Assembly: GCA_022749755.1 (NCBI GenBank)
Contig: CM040449.1
Location: 5,661,157-5,725,156, forward strand
Source of the DNA: Azadirachta indica
Taxonomy: Eukaryota; Streptophyta; Magnoliopsida; Sapindales; Meliaceae
Direction: 5' to 3'
Length of the DNA stretch: 64,000 bases
Part shown: positions 1 through 12,412 of the stretch, one piece after another
How the letters are laid out: every line of letters begins with the position of its first letter
Position numbering within the stretch: the first letter of the stretch is position 1
Program-made: the position numbers and the translations under genes
The notes under the pieces: generated by a model
What the model saw: the letters and a program-made list of their open reading frames with translations, nothing else
Told to the model about the DNA's origin: nothing
Database searches by the model: none

Positions 1-77
1 TTGATATTACTCACTTTTGCATATTTCAGTAGGATGATTCTGGGTTTTGAAGTACTGACAATTGATTACTTTTGCAG

Positions 78-1011
78 TATCTTTTGAATGTGGTGGCAGA
101 TAATTGTTATGGGATTGCGACGGATAAAAGTGGGTGTTGTGTGTTGCAGCATTGTGTTGAATACTCTAAGGGGGAACAAAGAGATCGTCTGGTGGCTGAG
201 ATAATAGCAAATGCGCTACTATTAGCAGAAGACTGTTACGGGTTTGTTTCTGTCTAGATTTATGTCATTTGTTGCCTAAATTGAGCTTGAAATGCTTACT
301 AATTTCCTTTTTCTTTAGCAACTATGTGGTGCAACATATACTGGGCCTGAGGGTACCCAAGATAACTGCAAATCTTCTGAGACAACTCGTAGGGCATTAT
401 ACATCTCTCTCATGCAATAAGTATGGTAGTAATGTTGTGGAGAAGTGCTTGGTAGAATCAGGAGAACAGCAGTCCATGGGAATTATTATGGAGTTGCTTG
501 GAAGTCCAAATGTTTCTATGCTTCTAATGGATCCTTTTGGAAATTATGTTATCCAGTCTGCTTTGTCGGTGTCTCAGGTTAGGTTTTTCTGAACCTCCTG
601 CTATATTTTTCTGTTGAATAGTTAAAGTAACTAAAAAAAGCTGTCTAGGTGAATTGCTAGGTTGGCTCTGATACCTGACCCAATGTAATTGAGAATATAA
701 CAGTTACCTTAAGGAAATTGGACTTATCCAGATTCAAAGTGCTTGAACCTTACTCAACTCAAAGGTTTGCTAATTAAAAATTGATGATGTTGTTTGCAGG
801 CACATATTGCTTTTCAATTTTCACAAGATTTTTACTAGATTCTGATTTATTTGGTTTTGGTGTTCTTAACGGTTGTTTTTTGATATATCAGGGCATTGTC
901 TATGATGCTTTGCGGAAACTCATTAAGATGCACTCTCCAATGATGCGCAGCAATATCTATGGCAAAAAAGTGCTTGCTTGGTTTGAGAGGAAGAGACTCT
1001 CATACATATAG
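78..1011 (+). CDS. Pumilio-family (PUF) RNA-binding protein, 3' exons only
   Basis: PUF proteins bind short motifs in mRNA 3' UTRs and repress or localise the mRNA in the cytoplasm. Three exons are supported: 78-241, 319-577 and 892-1011, joined by GT-AG introns in matching phase; the stop is 1009-1011. They encode the last PUF repeats plus the C-terminal cap. Helix motifs are visible in order: GCCVLQ, then GNYVVQ, GSNVVE and GNYVIQ. In the established PUF code, N/Y/Q reads U and S/N/E reads G, so the last three repeats match repeats 6-8 of a classical PUF domain, which read UGU. The repeat before them has Cys where Arg usually stacks. The start and the earlier repeats lie left of the window. 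An extra exon near 793-830 was considered but would break the frame. Assignment to a particular APUM member is not possible. Confidence 0.88.
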
Positions 1012-1414
1012 AGATTCGATTCAAATGAAAGGGAGGTCTAGTTAAAAAATTTTCAACAATTCTAGGTCTCATCCATTTTTATTAGGGGCTTACTGGTTTT
1101 TCTGCGGTCGGTGGGTCTGTAGGACTGTTGTTTGGTGTTATAACTCTGTGTCTTTGTGCCTCTGTGTCGTCTGTTATGTGGCATTTTGTAGGATGTTGTT
1201 GATGTTGAGTTGTAGTTCTTTTGATTTAAGTTGATATGCCAAAAGAAGAAGCTCTGAAACAAGGAAATTTGGAAGAAAAGGCCCTAATTGGCTTGGAACT
1301 AACATGAATTTGAGGGGATTTCAAAGGAATGATACAGTATGTCTTTTAACTGTACATTGTCCCAGCTTTTCCCCACTGTTGGTTGTTCTTTTGTATACCT
1401 ATTGTGCAGTTGAC

Positions 1415-1420
1415 AATAAA
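1415..1420 (+). terminator. Candidate polyadenylation signal of the Pumilio gene
   Basis: A canonical AATAAA lies about 400 bases after the stop codon, in a U-rich context typical of plant 3' ends. The position is plausible but transcript data would be needed to fix the cleavage site. Confidence 0.4.
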
Positions 1421-1526
1421 ATGCATTCATAAATTTTGAGCTTGGGTTTCTTAAAGCCTTCTTCCCTACACCTGCATTTTAGGAAAGTATCATTTCATAA
1501 AACAGATGTTTATAATGATAGAGACT

Positions 1527-1610
1527 CATTATAAATAGGTTTTACTTCTAACTTACATTCTTGTAAAAAGAGAACTCCTTCATTATAAATAGGTTTTACT
1601 TCTATCTTAC
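1527..1610. repeat. Two direct copies of a 30-bp sequence
   Basis: Positions 1527-1556 and 1581-1610 are the same 30 bases with one mismatch, 54 bp apart. They lie between the Pumilio 3' end and the aspartic protease promoter. Function unknown. Confidence 0.8.
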
Positions 1611-1935
1611 AGGGAACTCCTCTCAGATTCTGAAATTAATGAACGTGAACCGCTTGAACCTATAATGATACATGATACTGCATCTGCTATATGCCTATTT
1701 GTTCCACGTAATGGTCTACGTTACAACAAAACTAATAATCAATTGAACCGTTGGCTGTAGCGTCTTCAACCATAATGTGGCAGTTTCTCATTGGTTAAGA
1801 TCCTCTCAAATTAATCGCATCGCAAAGCTCATTGACTTAGCACGCAATCCTTCCTTTTCTCTTCCTTTAAACAATACAGTACGGAGGACGCGAAAGGAAG
1901 GGGACGATATTCTCTTCTCCCGTTGACCGACCGCC

Positions 1936-4900
1936 ATGGTGTCCCTCTTCTTCACTTTCTTCGTTATCGGAATCAATCTCATCGCTGTCAATTCATATAA
2001 CAATATTAAATATGATCAACGGCCGTTGATTATACCTCTCCATCTTTCATCACCTAACTCTACCTTGCAACGCCAGGTAGATGATCGACGCCGCCACCTC
2101 CACCAGTCGCCGTTACCTCACAAACCCAACGCTCATATGCGCCTCTACGACGATCTCTTATCCAACGGGTACATTCGCAATTCAATTTCCTTCTGCTTTT
2201 TTATATTTATTATGGTTTTCTAATGAGTTTTGGGATTTTAAAAATTCTTGCAGTTACTATAGACGCGGCTAAATATCGGGACACCGCCTCAGCAGTTTGC
2301 TCTTATTGTGGATACCGGCAGTACTGTGACTTATGTTCCTTGCTCTAGCTGTCAACACTGTGGCAAGCATCAGGTTCGTTGCTATACAGTTTCTACACTT
2401 CACCTTGTACAAATCTATGTCATTTCTCATTTCATCTAGCTGCTGTTTTTTTTTTTATTACCTCAACTCTTTGTATATTGAACTCTGCTTCTGGTTCTAA
2501 TATAGAATAATTTTAAAATGAATATTGATGCACAGTGAATTACTACACGATAAGTTGGAGTAAAATTCTGCATTAATCCCACTTGGTTGGGTAGAAATTA
2601 GCGTGAAAATGAAATTAAATGCATTTGAGAAGCCTATTTCTTCACCTCACTCCCCAAAAGAAAAAGAAAAAAGATTTTGAATATATGTTTAATTTAACAG
2701 AAATGAAACGTAGATGTGAGTACCCAGCTGCTCTGAGTGGTCTCACTGTCACTGTAATGAAACTGGGATCTAATTTATAATAGCTCTGCAACATTCACAA
2801 TCCACCTAAAGTGATAAGCTCCACAGGACCAGTTCTTGTAAATTTATATGAAGTTCTTTGTTTTCCTGACATCCTCTGAACTCAATCTAAGAATTGAGTA
2901 ATTCAATTGTTACAAATTATTTTTTTTTTTAAATCAAAATGTTATATGTGGATGCGCAAATTGTGTATTAATCTGTTTGTTGAGTGACAACTGTTGTTTT
3001 ATTGCTGTCCAGGATCCAAGGTTCCAACCCGAAATGTCGAAAACCTATCAACCATTAAAATGCAATCCTGATTGTAACTGTGACAATGATAGAAAACATT
3101 GCATTTATGATAGACGATATGCTGAGATGAGCTCAAGCAGTGGTGTACTCGGGGAGGATGATATTTCTTTCGGCAGTGAAAGTGAACTTGTGCCTCAGCG
3201 TGCTGTTTTTGGCTGTGAAAATGTGGAAACCGGTGATCTTTACACCCAACGTGCTGATGGAATAATGGGTTTGGGTCGTGGTCGGCTTAGTATTGTGGAT
3301 CAACTTGTTGACAAGGGTGTTATTAGTGACTCATTTTCATTATGTTATGGTGGAATGGATGTGGGTGGGGGTGCTATGATTCTTGGTGGAATCACGCCTC
3401 CATCTGATATGGTTTTCTCCCATTCAGATCCTTTTCGAAGGTGAGATTTATTTGACAACATATCAATTTGTGGCGATGCATTTTTCATAGGAATGCATCT
3501 AGTAGATCTCACACATTCACTGTAGTTTTTGGGTGGCAACAGTCCATATTACAACATTGAGCTTAAAGAAATACATGTAGCTGGCAAGCCATTGAAGTTA
3601 AGCCCAAAGATCTTTGATGGAAGGCATGGGACAGTCTTGGACAGTGGAACTACATATGCTTACCTTCCACGACAAGCTTTTGCTGCATTTAAGGATGCTG
3701 TAAGATTTATTGGCTCTGAGTTCCTTCATCTTATAGCTTAGTCAGTTCAAACTCAAGTTCATACTTTCAAAAATATGATCTTTGACTGATGTCCTTTTTT
3801 CCTAGTGAGTTTTTTGTTTCCTTACTGAAGGAACTGGTTACTGGGAAAACTTATGCTTGCCAATAATATCCAATGATTCTTATTTGAGTAATGATGACTT
3901 ATTTAGATATTTTAAACTGATTCATAGTGGTTGAAGAAGAGAATTGGAATCATTTGCATTTAGATTTTTCATTGTCAGAAGCAGTGAACATATATGCTTC
4001 TCACATCTAGATTACGAATTTTGTTAATACTTAACGATTGCTTCGTCAACTGCCTTTGTGATTACTGAATTCATAGAATTGATACTATGCTTCCTTAATT
4101 ATACTTCTATGTAACTTATCTGCTTATGACAACATTTCACATTGAAATGTTATCTCTGCATGATAGGTTAATGTTGTTACTGTTCTGTGATTGATGGGAA
4201 GATCCTCTTGTTCCATTTTATTCTCTGATGTTGAGGTTTTTATCTCCTTAGCTTAGATTTGGAAAGTTTTATTTTCCATATTTTCCATCGAATTGGGCTA
4301 AAGTTAAATACATATTGCATAAATATCAATGAAATATGAAGTTGACTTTACCTTTTTTTTTTAGAATATTAAAAATTACATGTACAATTTACAGAAATTA
4401 CGTAAAAAAATCTGCTGGAAGTCAGGAGTTGATAAAAAATTGACTTTACTTGTCGATACTTGCATATGTTAAGTTGCTGTAGTAGGTGTTGAATATGGTT
4501 GGAATATAGACACAAATGTGATTTTGAGAACTTCATCCATATACATGTTCTATTATTGTGAACTGTAAATTCATGGTCATCAATTATCATTGTGTCTGTA
4601 AATGCAGTTAATGAAGGAAATTCAGTTTCTGAAACGGATCCACGGACCAGATCCAAATTATGATGATATTTGTTTTTCGGGTGCTGGGAGGTGCTGCCTC
4701 ATTAAATGAAGATCTCTCTCTTTTGCATCTCTTTGTTGAATCATTATATCTAAGTGTTGCTCTCTGTTATGTGATTAGGGATGTCTCCCAGCTATCAAAA
4801 ACTTTTCCACAAGTTGATATGGTGTTTGGTGGTGGACACAAATTGTCTTTGTCTCCAGAAAACTACTTGTTCCGGGTAATTTATCATCCTTGGCCTTATT

Positions 4901-7900
4901 GATGAAAAACTAACCTACAATTGTTCTAGAATTTATTTAAAGTGGTTTCAGTATGTTTGCACATCATCAACTATTTTTGTTGATTATTATTATCTAAGAT
5001 ATATCTTCTATCTTTTGCTTTCTGGCTCACTATTTCTCTTCTTGGCATGTTTTGTAGCATACAAAGGTTAGTGGTGCTTATTGCCTGGGTATTTTCCAAA
5101 ATGCAGATCCAACTACTCTTTTGGGAGGTACATTACATTGTTTTCAGAACTCAAAACCGCCCTCCCCCTTTTGCTCTTTCTTCTGGCTCATGCACAAGCA
5201 AGCATATCTGATGTGCACAAAAATGAAATTAATATATTAAGCAGAACTGCCAACACTAACACCCAACCTCCTAAAAGAACGGGAAAAAGGAGAATCCCTC
5301 TTACACGTGTGCATGGAACACCAGAGATTTCTCATAAAAATGTTTTTATGTGAGACAGGAATTGTTGTCCGTAATACACTGGTTACATATGATCGGGGGA
5401 ATGATAAGATAGGCTTTTGGAAAACTAATTGTTCGGAACTATGGAGGAGACTGCAGTTTCCAAGTATTCCTGCTCCACCACCTTTGGTTTCGTCCAGCAA
5501 TGATACGAGTGTAAGAACGCCACCTGGAATGCCTCCTAGGCTAGCCCCAGATGGATCACCTCCAAATATTCTTCCAGGTAGAATTTCTTTTCAATACACT
5601 GCCTTTATGATGATCCTTGAAATCAAATTTGCATCCTGTATTAGTTCTTAAGCCATGTTACTTGGGGTATTGTTTACTATATATATATATATATATATAT
5701 ATATCTTCCTTCCTTGCAATATGTAATGAATTCTGACATGTTATGATAGCAATTTAGGCACATGTATCCAGTATCCACTGAACTTCTGGTAATTAGTTTC
5801 TTTTGCCACTGTCGTTTATGAGGGCTTTGCCAAAAATGAATGTTAACTTTTCTTCATTATATGATTATGATGAAAAATAAAGATGTTTCACGTGGATATC
5901 TCTGAGCATGTATTTCTCCCCTTTTGGGAATTATTGGTGCAGCACTAAATAAGAAAAACAGAAAAAGGAGAAAATTGGGGATTAAGGGGGGAGAAAATAT
6001 AGAAGAAAATGAAGAAAAATGAGAAGAATTTAGAAGAGAGACATCAAAACATTGTTCAATAATATCAGAAATATTCAAATCTACTTTTGAACTAACCTAA
6101 AGCCCTTTTTATAATAACCAAAGACCTAAATAAAAGAGAAAATATAAATCTATTTCTTAGCAGAAATAGAAATCACGATTTAACATGAATAAGTAAAACA
6201 AATAACCTAAATAAGACTTTGAATCAAGACAATAAGGCGTAATTTAAATTAAATAACAGTAATGAAATTAACTTTAAACTATCCTAACCTCTTCTACATC
6301 AGATATACTTCTTGAAAGTTCAATATTTGATGCTGTTATCACTTTTCATGGAATTGATAATTATGACTATGGTTTGACATCACATCCAGATTCCAGTATG
6401 GTAAATCATATTGCTTCATACTGTTGCTTCACTGTAGGTTTTCTAATATTGCGTCCTTTGGTGTGATACTAGGTGCATTTCGAATTGGATTTATTACATT
6501 TGATATGTCAATTACCCTGAACAACACATACATGAAGCCCAACTTCACAGAACTTGCAGAGTTCATTGCCCATGAATTAGCGGTTGATGATACACAGGTA
6601 CAAAAATATTTTCCTTGGTTTAGTTTAAAGTTGTGTAAAAACACTGTTGTTTGGAGGCTAATATTAAATGTTGGTTTTGAAGCTGATTCGCTAATATGTT
6701 AGGGTATTGTTTTTGTTGTACCTGACAACTCAACAATAAAATGGGAGTGTTTGTATTGATCCTAAAAATGTCAAAATGTCAGTAGTTAAGTTACATGCTT
6801 CCTATCTTGATGTATGACGTCTCAGTGAAGTTTTTAACTATTGATTCTAGCATTTCTGAACTAAAAGTATTGCTTGTTCATATACTGAGTTATTCACAAG
6901 AATTAGCAATACCAAAAAGTTTTCTACATTTTTTTCCAAAAAAAAAAAAAAAAAAAAAGCAAACACTTGTACATAGATAATAGATAGATCTTGAACCAGC
7001 TTGTAAATCTAACTTGTCATTGTTGTTGCCAAGTTTCACTTTGTGCTGGATCCTGAATCAACGTTTGTCAAGCTTCTACTGACATTTTGATTTCAGGTTC
7101 ATTTGCTGAACTTATCTTCCAAAGGAAATGATTATCTTGTTAGCTGGGGCATCTTTCCTGATGAATCTGCAGATTACATTTCCAATACCACAGCATTGGT
7201 AATACTATAATTGTGATACCAAATATTTATATACGCAAGTTGTTCCTTCCCCATCTGTTAGCTTCAATGATCACCATATTGACTGAACGCATTTTTCATA
7301 TTTGCTGTGTGCAGAACATAATTATGCGGTTAAGGGAACATAATATGCACTTTCCTGAGAGATTTGGGAGTTATCAATTGGTCAAATGGAATGTTGAGCC
7401 TCAAACTAAACAGTATGTCACTCTCTTAAAAACTAACAATAAAAAAAAAAGAGAAATTTTAGTGAAAATGACCAAGACTGGGGCTGAATTTTCATGAATG
7501 TCTACTGTTCAACATTTGTTTAAAAAATGACTCACTTAAATTTTATTTTGGACGGAAATACCCCTACTTCAAAGTATATGTTGGTTATTTTTAAAAATTT
7601 TTATAAGGGTATTTTGGTCCAAGTTGGTCATTCTTAAAATATATTTTGAATAGTGGTCATTTTTAAAAAATTAGATTTAAATTTTGATTACTGTTGAAAA
7701 TCTCCCAAAGGAAAAAGGACTTATACCTGTACCTATCGAATGCTGTTTTGGCATTCCTTTACCACTAAGATCAACTAATCAAGCATCATCTTCTTGAAAC
7801 ATTAAGACTGCTTAGAAATTCTAGCTGCTGAATTCAAATGACATCAACTAATCAAGCATCTACTTGAAACATTAAGTCTGCTTAGAAATTCTAGCCACTA

Positions 7901-9122
7901 AATTCAAATGAGATAAGCAAATCTTTTTTGTGCTAATACTAACCTCTGGTGTCTCAAATCTTGCTCAGGCAATTGCCTAAGTGGATTTATTTCTGGTGGC
8001 TGAAAATGCTACTTGGGGATAGTATTTTGGATGCATGAGCTGAACTGAAACCCACATATATGTGTAGAAGGGTCTATATTCTTTCTTTCTTTTTGCTGCT
8101 TTTGGAGGGCAGGGGATTGAATATGGTCTTCGTTCTTGCTAAAATTGTACTTTATATTTTAATCTATAGATATTTAGGGAGTTTTTGCAGTTAAAATAGG
8201 TTGGGGCCAAATAATAATGATGAACGATCCTTTTTCTAATTAAGGGGTAGTAGACAGTATGCAAGTGATGCACCTGTGTCATGTCGTGACATCATGTTAG
8301 AGAGGACTGGTGTGTGGATCTAGAACATGGTTTACCATTAGTAGTATGATGTTGTGTGATTGCAGTCGCAGTGGTGGAGGGATGGCCTTGGTAAGAAAAG
8401 TGGTCGCACATGAGTGACGAGTTAGCTGCATAGCACTATTTGTCAGCCTGCAGAAAGATGGAAAGTTGTGTTGGAGGTCATGCCAGAGTGAAAAATTTTG
8501 TGTTGGAGTCGCAGGGGCAGAGCCAAACTTAAAAGTTTAGGCGGGCATAGTGACAAGATAGTAAAGTTGAAGAGGTCGACTTCCAAAAACAATTGATAAA
8601 CTAAGTTGCCAAATGTTCACTTTTTAAATGCAAGTGTCTGGATAGACTAGTTTTTTCTTTTTTTCTTAATTTACTTTTTGCCAATGACGAATATGAAATC
8701 TGAAAATATCTCTGGACCGTTTTATATGCTAGAGAAGATAATGAAAGAACAAAAGCAAGCAAGCCAGGCATTTTTCTTTGATTTACTTTTTTCTTCTGTT
8801 ATCTGCTGCACTGGCATTGTTTATGCAATTCCTGATATGGGTGTTCTCCCCTCATCTTGAGCCAGTTTAGCCTTGAAAGGTTGCTGTAATTTTTACTGCT
8901 GCATGTTTTCTTTTTCACATTTGGGTTCTTCTGGAGCATTTCAGGACATGGTGGCGGCAAAACATTGTTGCAGTAGCAGCTGGAATAGTTATCACACTGG
9001 TTCTTGGTTTATCAATTATTGGGCTATGGTCAGTTTGGAGAAACAGACAAAAAGCACTGAAGTCGTACCAGCCCGTTGGCGCCACAGTTCCCGAGCAGGA
9101 GCTTCAGCCACTTCAATCTTGA
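1936..9122 (+). CDS. Membrane-anchored aspartic protease (pepsin family A1), frame broken in exon 2
   Basis: Twelve exons: 1936-2168, 2254-2373, 3013-3440, 3543-3699, 4608-4690, 4779-4875, 5058-5127, 5359-5577, 6473-6597, 7097-7198, 7315-7412, 8945-9122. All junctions have GT-AG sites and, except at exon 2, matching phase. The protein has an N-terminal hydrophobic signal segment, the first catalytic motif VDTGS in exon 2 (about residue 98), the second LDSGT in exon 4, many paired cysteines, a Pro/Ser-rich stalk in exon 8, and in exon 12 a single membrane segment followed by a short basic tail ending PEQELQPLQS. This matches plant type I membrane A1 proteases related, from memory, to Arabidopsis At3g50050 and At5g43100. 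Exon 2 is one base short around 2260-2262: the upstream frame meets TAA at 2270-2272 and the downstream frame is preceded by TAG. Apart from this the gene looks intact, so sequence error, a recent null allele or alternative splicing are all possible. Confidence 0.85.
5679..5704. repeat. (AT)n microsatellite in aspartic protease intron 8
   Basis: An uninterrupted AT dinucleotide run inside the intron between exons 8 and 9. Likely length-polymorphic. Confidence 0.9.
7771..7913. repeat. Tandem duplication of about 72 bp in aspartic protease intron 11
   Basis: Unit 1 spans about 7771-7843 and unit 2 about 7844-7913. They share most bases, with a 3-base gap and a few substitutions. The repeat lies in the 1.5-kb last intron. 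Confidence 0.8.
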
Positions 9123-9701
9123 AAGTTTCTTCTAGGCTTGATTATTTTTGTTCGTGGTTTTTGTAAGTCTTGGTCTGAGCAAGGAAATCCTCTGCTTCTG
9201 AACTCGATTCAGATTAATTATGTTGACACATCGAAGATGGCCTTTTGAAGGGATTAGCAAATTTGTAATTCCTCTTAATGTTGTACAATCAAAAGGATAA
9301 CACAAAAGGAAAAATATAGAAAAGGGTTGTCACAAAATGCTCATAGGTGTTTTGACTCGTGTACGCGGTGGAACGTTGAACGTATGGCAGGCAATAGATG
9401 AATACCAGCAAAATGCAAATCATTGTCGTCTGATTTTCTCGGTTCCACCTTCTGATTGGTTTAATTAATCGATGGTGGGATTGGATTTGAGGGAACTCCT
9501 AGATGTACAATCCAAACCGTCGCCTTTTTCAACCCAAATTCTAAAACGGTAAAAATAAATTAACCTATTTACAGGTACAGTTGTAATGCTGTTGCTACGC
9601 AACTCAAAACCAAGCAAAATAATTAAATTCACTACTTAAAATGCGGATAACACGAAAGTGAAATGTTTTAATTTTGGAGGCAAATCAATCTCATTCTGAA
9701 T

Positions 9702-9929
9702 TTATATCGGCAGCTTTTCCTCTATAATTTCTGAGTGTTGACATTGGTCCCATTCCCACACAAAACCACCCCCATATTTAATGACATCAAATTCAACGTA
9801 TGTGTAGCAAAAGTGATCATTTTCTTTGATTGATGTTCTTGTAAACTTGTAGTGCACTGGACCATTCTGATGGACCGTATATATGATTTTGTTTTCCTCA
9901 TGGAAGGTATTGCAGAATGTAGGTAGGCG
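9702..9929 (-). other. Unidentified 75-codon open stretch, possible gene fragment
   Basis: On the minus strand an open stretch runs from just after a TGA at 9930-9932 to a TAA at 9702-9704. Its composition looks protein-like: rich in Asn, Asp, Glu, Lys and aromatics, with three cysteines and a C-terminal part reading VWEWDQCQHSEIIEEKLPI. It has no Met start, so it would have to be a last exon or a remnant. A slightly longer ORF in another frame (9722-9958) looks less natural. I do not recognise the family. A weak resemblance to secreted S-protein homologues, with late Cys and aromatic residues, was considered but not accepted. Confidence 0.2.
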
Positions 9930-10720
9930 TCACCTCGGATTACTACAGAAGTTAACAAAGTTTATATGTTATCAGAAAACATAACATCTTTGTTTGGCAT
10001 TAAAGCAAAAATAAAAGATAAAAGACAAGGTATAATCATATTGTAAAATTTGATTACAAGTATCAATTATCCCTTATAATCAAGCATTTCAATGGAGATG
10101 TGACATCCAATAAAGTTAAAATCATTCGAAGAAGATTAGTTTGATCTCTGTGTTAATTATTCTTAATTAACACAAGTTGAGAAATGGTCTAAATAGTTCA
10201 ATCGATTTTGACGTTCTGTTTTTTTTTTTTCTTTTTTTTTTAATATTGATTTTGACATTCTGTTGAAAATAGGAAATATAAAACCATCAGATTTGAGATA
10301 AAAATCATAGCTTCCATCCCTAACAGTTGCTGACGATTACTTAGCTTTTATATCTCCTCGTTGGAAAGCTGTGAATAATTTAATAATTTAATATCAGGTG
10401 GCAAGCATTCGTTGGATCCGATAAAAAACCAAATACAAGAGTCAGTTACATCGTACGCTGCACATGATATGCTACATAAAATCAATCAACCTAAACGACA
10501 CGGCACGTTAATCCATAATTCTTAACTTAAAACCTTTAGACCTCTCTATGTCTATATAGCTCTCAGGACAAACTTCATTTTCTCTTTGAATCAACTAATA
10601 ACAGACTATCACAAATTGGCTATCATTTTTAAATTTCAACTTTGAACGGGGTTATTTTAACTCAAATTTAGATACAAATTTAATTTCATTGACTCCGTTT
10701 TTTGATGTGTTATATATACC

Positions 10721-10746
<26 letters not shown>
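10721..10746. repeat. (TA)n microsatellite
   Basis: Uninterrupted TA run in intergenic DNA. Confidence 0.9.
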
Positions 10747-10751
<5 letters not shown>

Positions 10752-11172
10752 GATACGTTACTCTATATCTCTGTTACTGTGTTATAAAATTAGCAGTGTT
10801 AATATTGTGGTATAGTCGCACGAACAAAGGAATACGTTTGGGTGCATTAGTTTGCTAAGGAAATTTTGACGTCAAGTATACTGGAAGAGAAGAGAGAAAA
10901 CTTTCAATAATGTTTTTATTTAGTATTAATTATATTATGAAACCACAACCCTAATGCAGGAACAGTATGATTTTATGACACACACCACCCACATGAAGTT
11001 ATTTATAGACACACAACTTTCACAAACAAATAAAAGGACCCCGGTTATTCTCTGTCGACTATAAATTTAACATAGGATGAAATTAAAGATAACACTGTGT
11101 GAAGGGTCCTTGTCCTTAGTTGACTACACAAATTAAGCGTCTAATTATATTAGTCCACGGTCAAGTGGACTA

Positions 11173-11176
<4 letters not shown>

Positions 11177-11203
<27 letters not shown>
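11177..11203. repeat. (TA)n microsatellite downstream of the snakin gene
   Basis: TA run about 50 bases past the snakin stop codon, within or near its 3' UTR. Confidence 0.9.
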
Positions 11204-11208
<5 letters not shown>

Positions 11209-11253
11209 GATATAGATATAAATAAGAAATTAAAAGTTGGAGTATGTGTGTAA

Positions 11254-11622
11254 TTAAGGGCACTTGGGTTTGCCCTTGGAGTTCTTCATGTCCCTGTAAC
11301 AAGGGCACTCGTTCTTGTTTCCATAAGTACCAGATGGAACACAGTTGCACTTCTCACAGCAGATTCCACAGTATTTCAAGCACCGATCCTTCACTCCTGC
11401 TTGTGAGCACCTCACCGCGCACTTTGAGTCGCAGAAAGCTGCATTTCAACACACACACACACACACAATCCTCCCATACATCAAACTGCCAATATTTATA
11501 CATATAATAGATAAGAAGAGATGTTACGTATATAGAATACCTGAACCAGCCATTGAGAGCTCAAAGAAAGAAGAAGTGAGGACGAGGGAAACTAGGAGGA
11601 ATGAAACAAAGACAGGCTTCAT
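11254..11622 (-). CDS. Snakin/GASA gibberellin-regulated cysteine-rich peptide
   Basis: Two exons on the minus strand: 11622-11541 and 11438-11254, split by a 102-bp GT-AG intron carrying an AC microsatellite. The product is 88 aa, the usual size of snakin-1-type proteins. Residues 1 to about 25 form a hydrophobic signal peptide. The mature part has the 12-cysteine GASA signature, including [14 protein letters not shown] and the ending [17 protein letters not shown]. Family members are secreted; they act in antimicrobial defence and in hormone-linked growth control. The start is the ATG at 11620-11622, the only Met before the signal peptide. No broken codons are seen. Closest to the snakin-1 subgroup by eye. 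Confidence 0.95.
11447..11467. repeat. (AC)n microsatellite in the snakin intron
   Basis: About ten AC units, ten bases from the splice acceptor of the minus-strand intron, where on the coding strand it reads as a GT run. Confidence 0.85.
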
Positions 11623-11783
11623 TTTCTCAACAGATCGAGGACGATGAACAAACTCAATTAAGAAGAGTACAAGCTTAAGAATGAAATGGAGCGGCCAAGC
11701 TACCTGATTTGCTTTCGGAGTTTTTGTTGAGATCAATTACTACTGGTGCATGGGCATAGAAAATGTTGTTGGCACGTAAGGGT

Positions 11784-11791
11784 TATTTATA
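11784..11791 (-). promoter_or_regulatory. TATA box of the snakin gene
   Basis: On the minus strand this reads TATAAATA, about 160 bases before the start codon. The spacing suits a TATA-driven plant gene with a 5' UTR of about 130 nt. Inferred from position and sequence only. Confidence 0.5.
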
Positions 11792-12386
11792 GTGCAAAAA
11801 AAGGGAGTAGGTGAAAGGTTAGGAAAGCGCTTACAAGCTAGCTGCAAAATACCAACAGCGGATTTACAGTCTGTCAAGTGGTATATATTCATTCATAATT
11901 GCTGGGGGAGGAATCATCCAGATGCATGCTATGGCCATGGGATGGCTCATCATCATCTTCATCATCGTCATCATACTTTGAAGTGACTCAATGGTCAATG
12001 GCCATCCATTGCATGCCCTACACAAAGTATATGCCAATAGCTTTAATTTGCATGTTTTTGGGGCTTAATATATACTTCATAATTGCATCTAGTACATTCT
12101 TAATTCAACTTTATCATCAAGTTGTCCTTGGTAATATGTGAATTCATTCGATAACCAAAAGGAGCTGTAATTAAATAATATGTGGAGACTTATTAATTTC
12201 TGGGTAAGACTCTGACGTGTAGTTTAAATTTGTCTTACGTACACCCAATACTGAAGGTTTCTTGAAGCTTCCATATTTTTACTTTTAATTTCTTTCCCGA
12301 TCGATGATCAAATTTCTTTCTTTAAAAGCATTTTAAACATTAAAAACAGTATTGTCATCTATAGTAACAAAAGCAACCAACCAAAA

Positions 12387-12412
12387 ATATATATATATAT
12401 ATATATATATAT
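12387..12412. repeat. (AT)n microsatellite
   Basis: Uninterrupted AT run in intergenic DNA. Confidence 0.9.

Larger units (their letters stand above)
1012..1935. other. Intergenic: Pumilio 3' UTR and upstream region of the aspartic protease
   Basis: Contains the Pumilio 3' UTR to about 1440, the short direct repeat at 1527-1610, then the 5' flank of the aspartic protease gene. No other coding region is supported. Confidence 0.6.
9123..11253. other. Intergenic, AT-rich
   Basis: Apart from the unidentified open stretch at 9702-9929 and two AT microsatellites, nothing coding is supported. The right part is the 3' flank of the snakin gene, which is transcribed toward this region. Confidence 0.55.

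Noticed and set aside
793..830. Extra Pumilio exon after the AG near 800
   Set aside because: The GNYVIQ exon joins in phase directly to the exon at 892, giving the expected conserved C-terminus.
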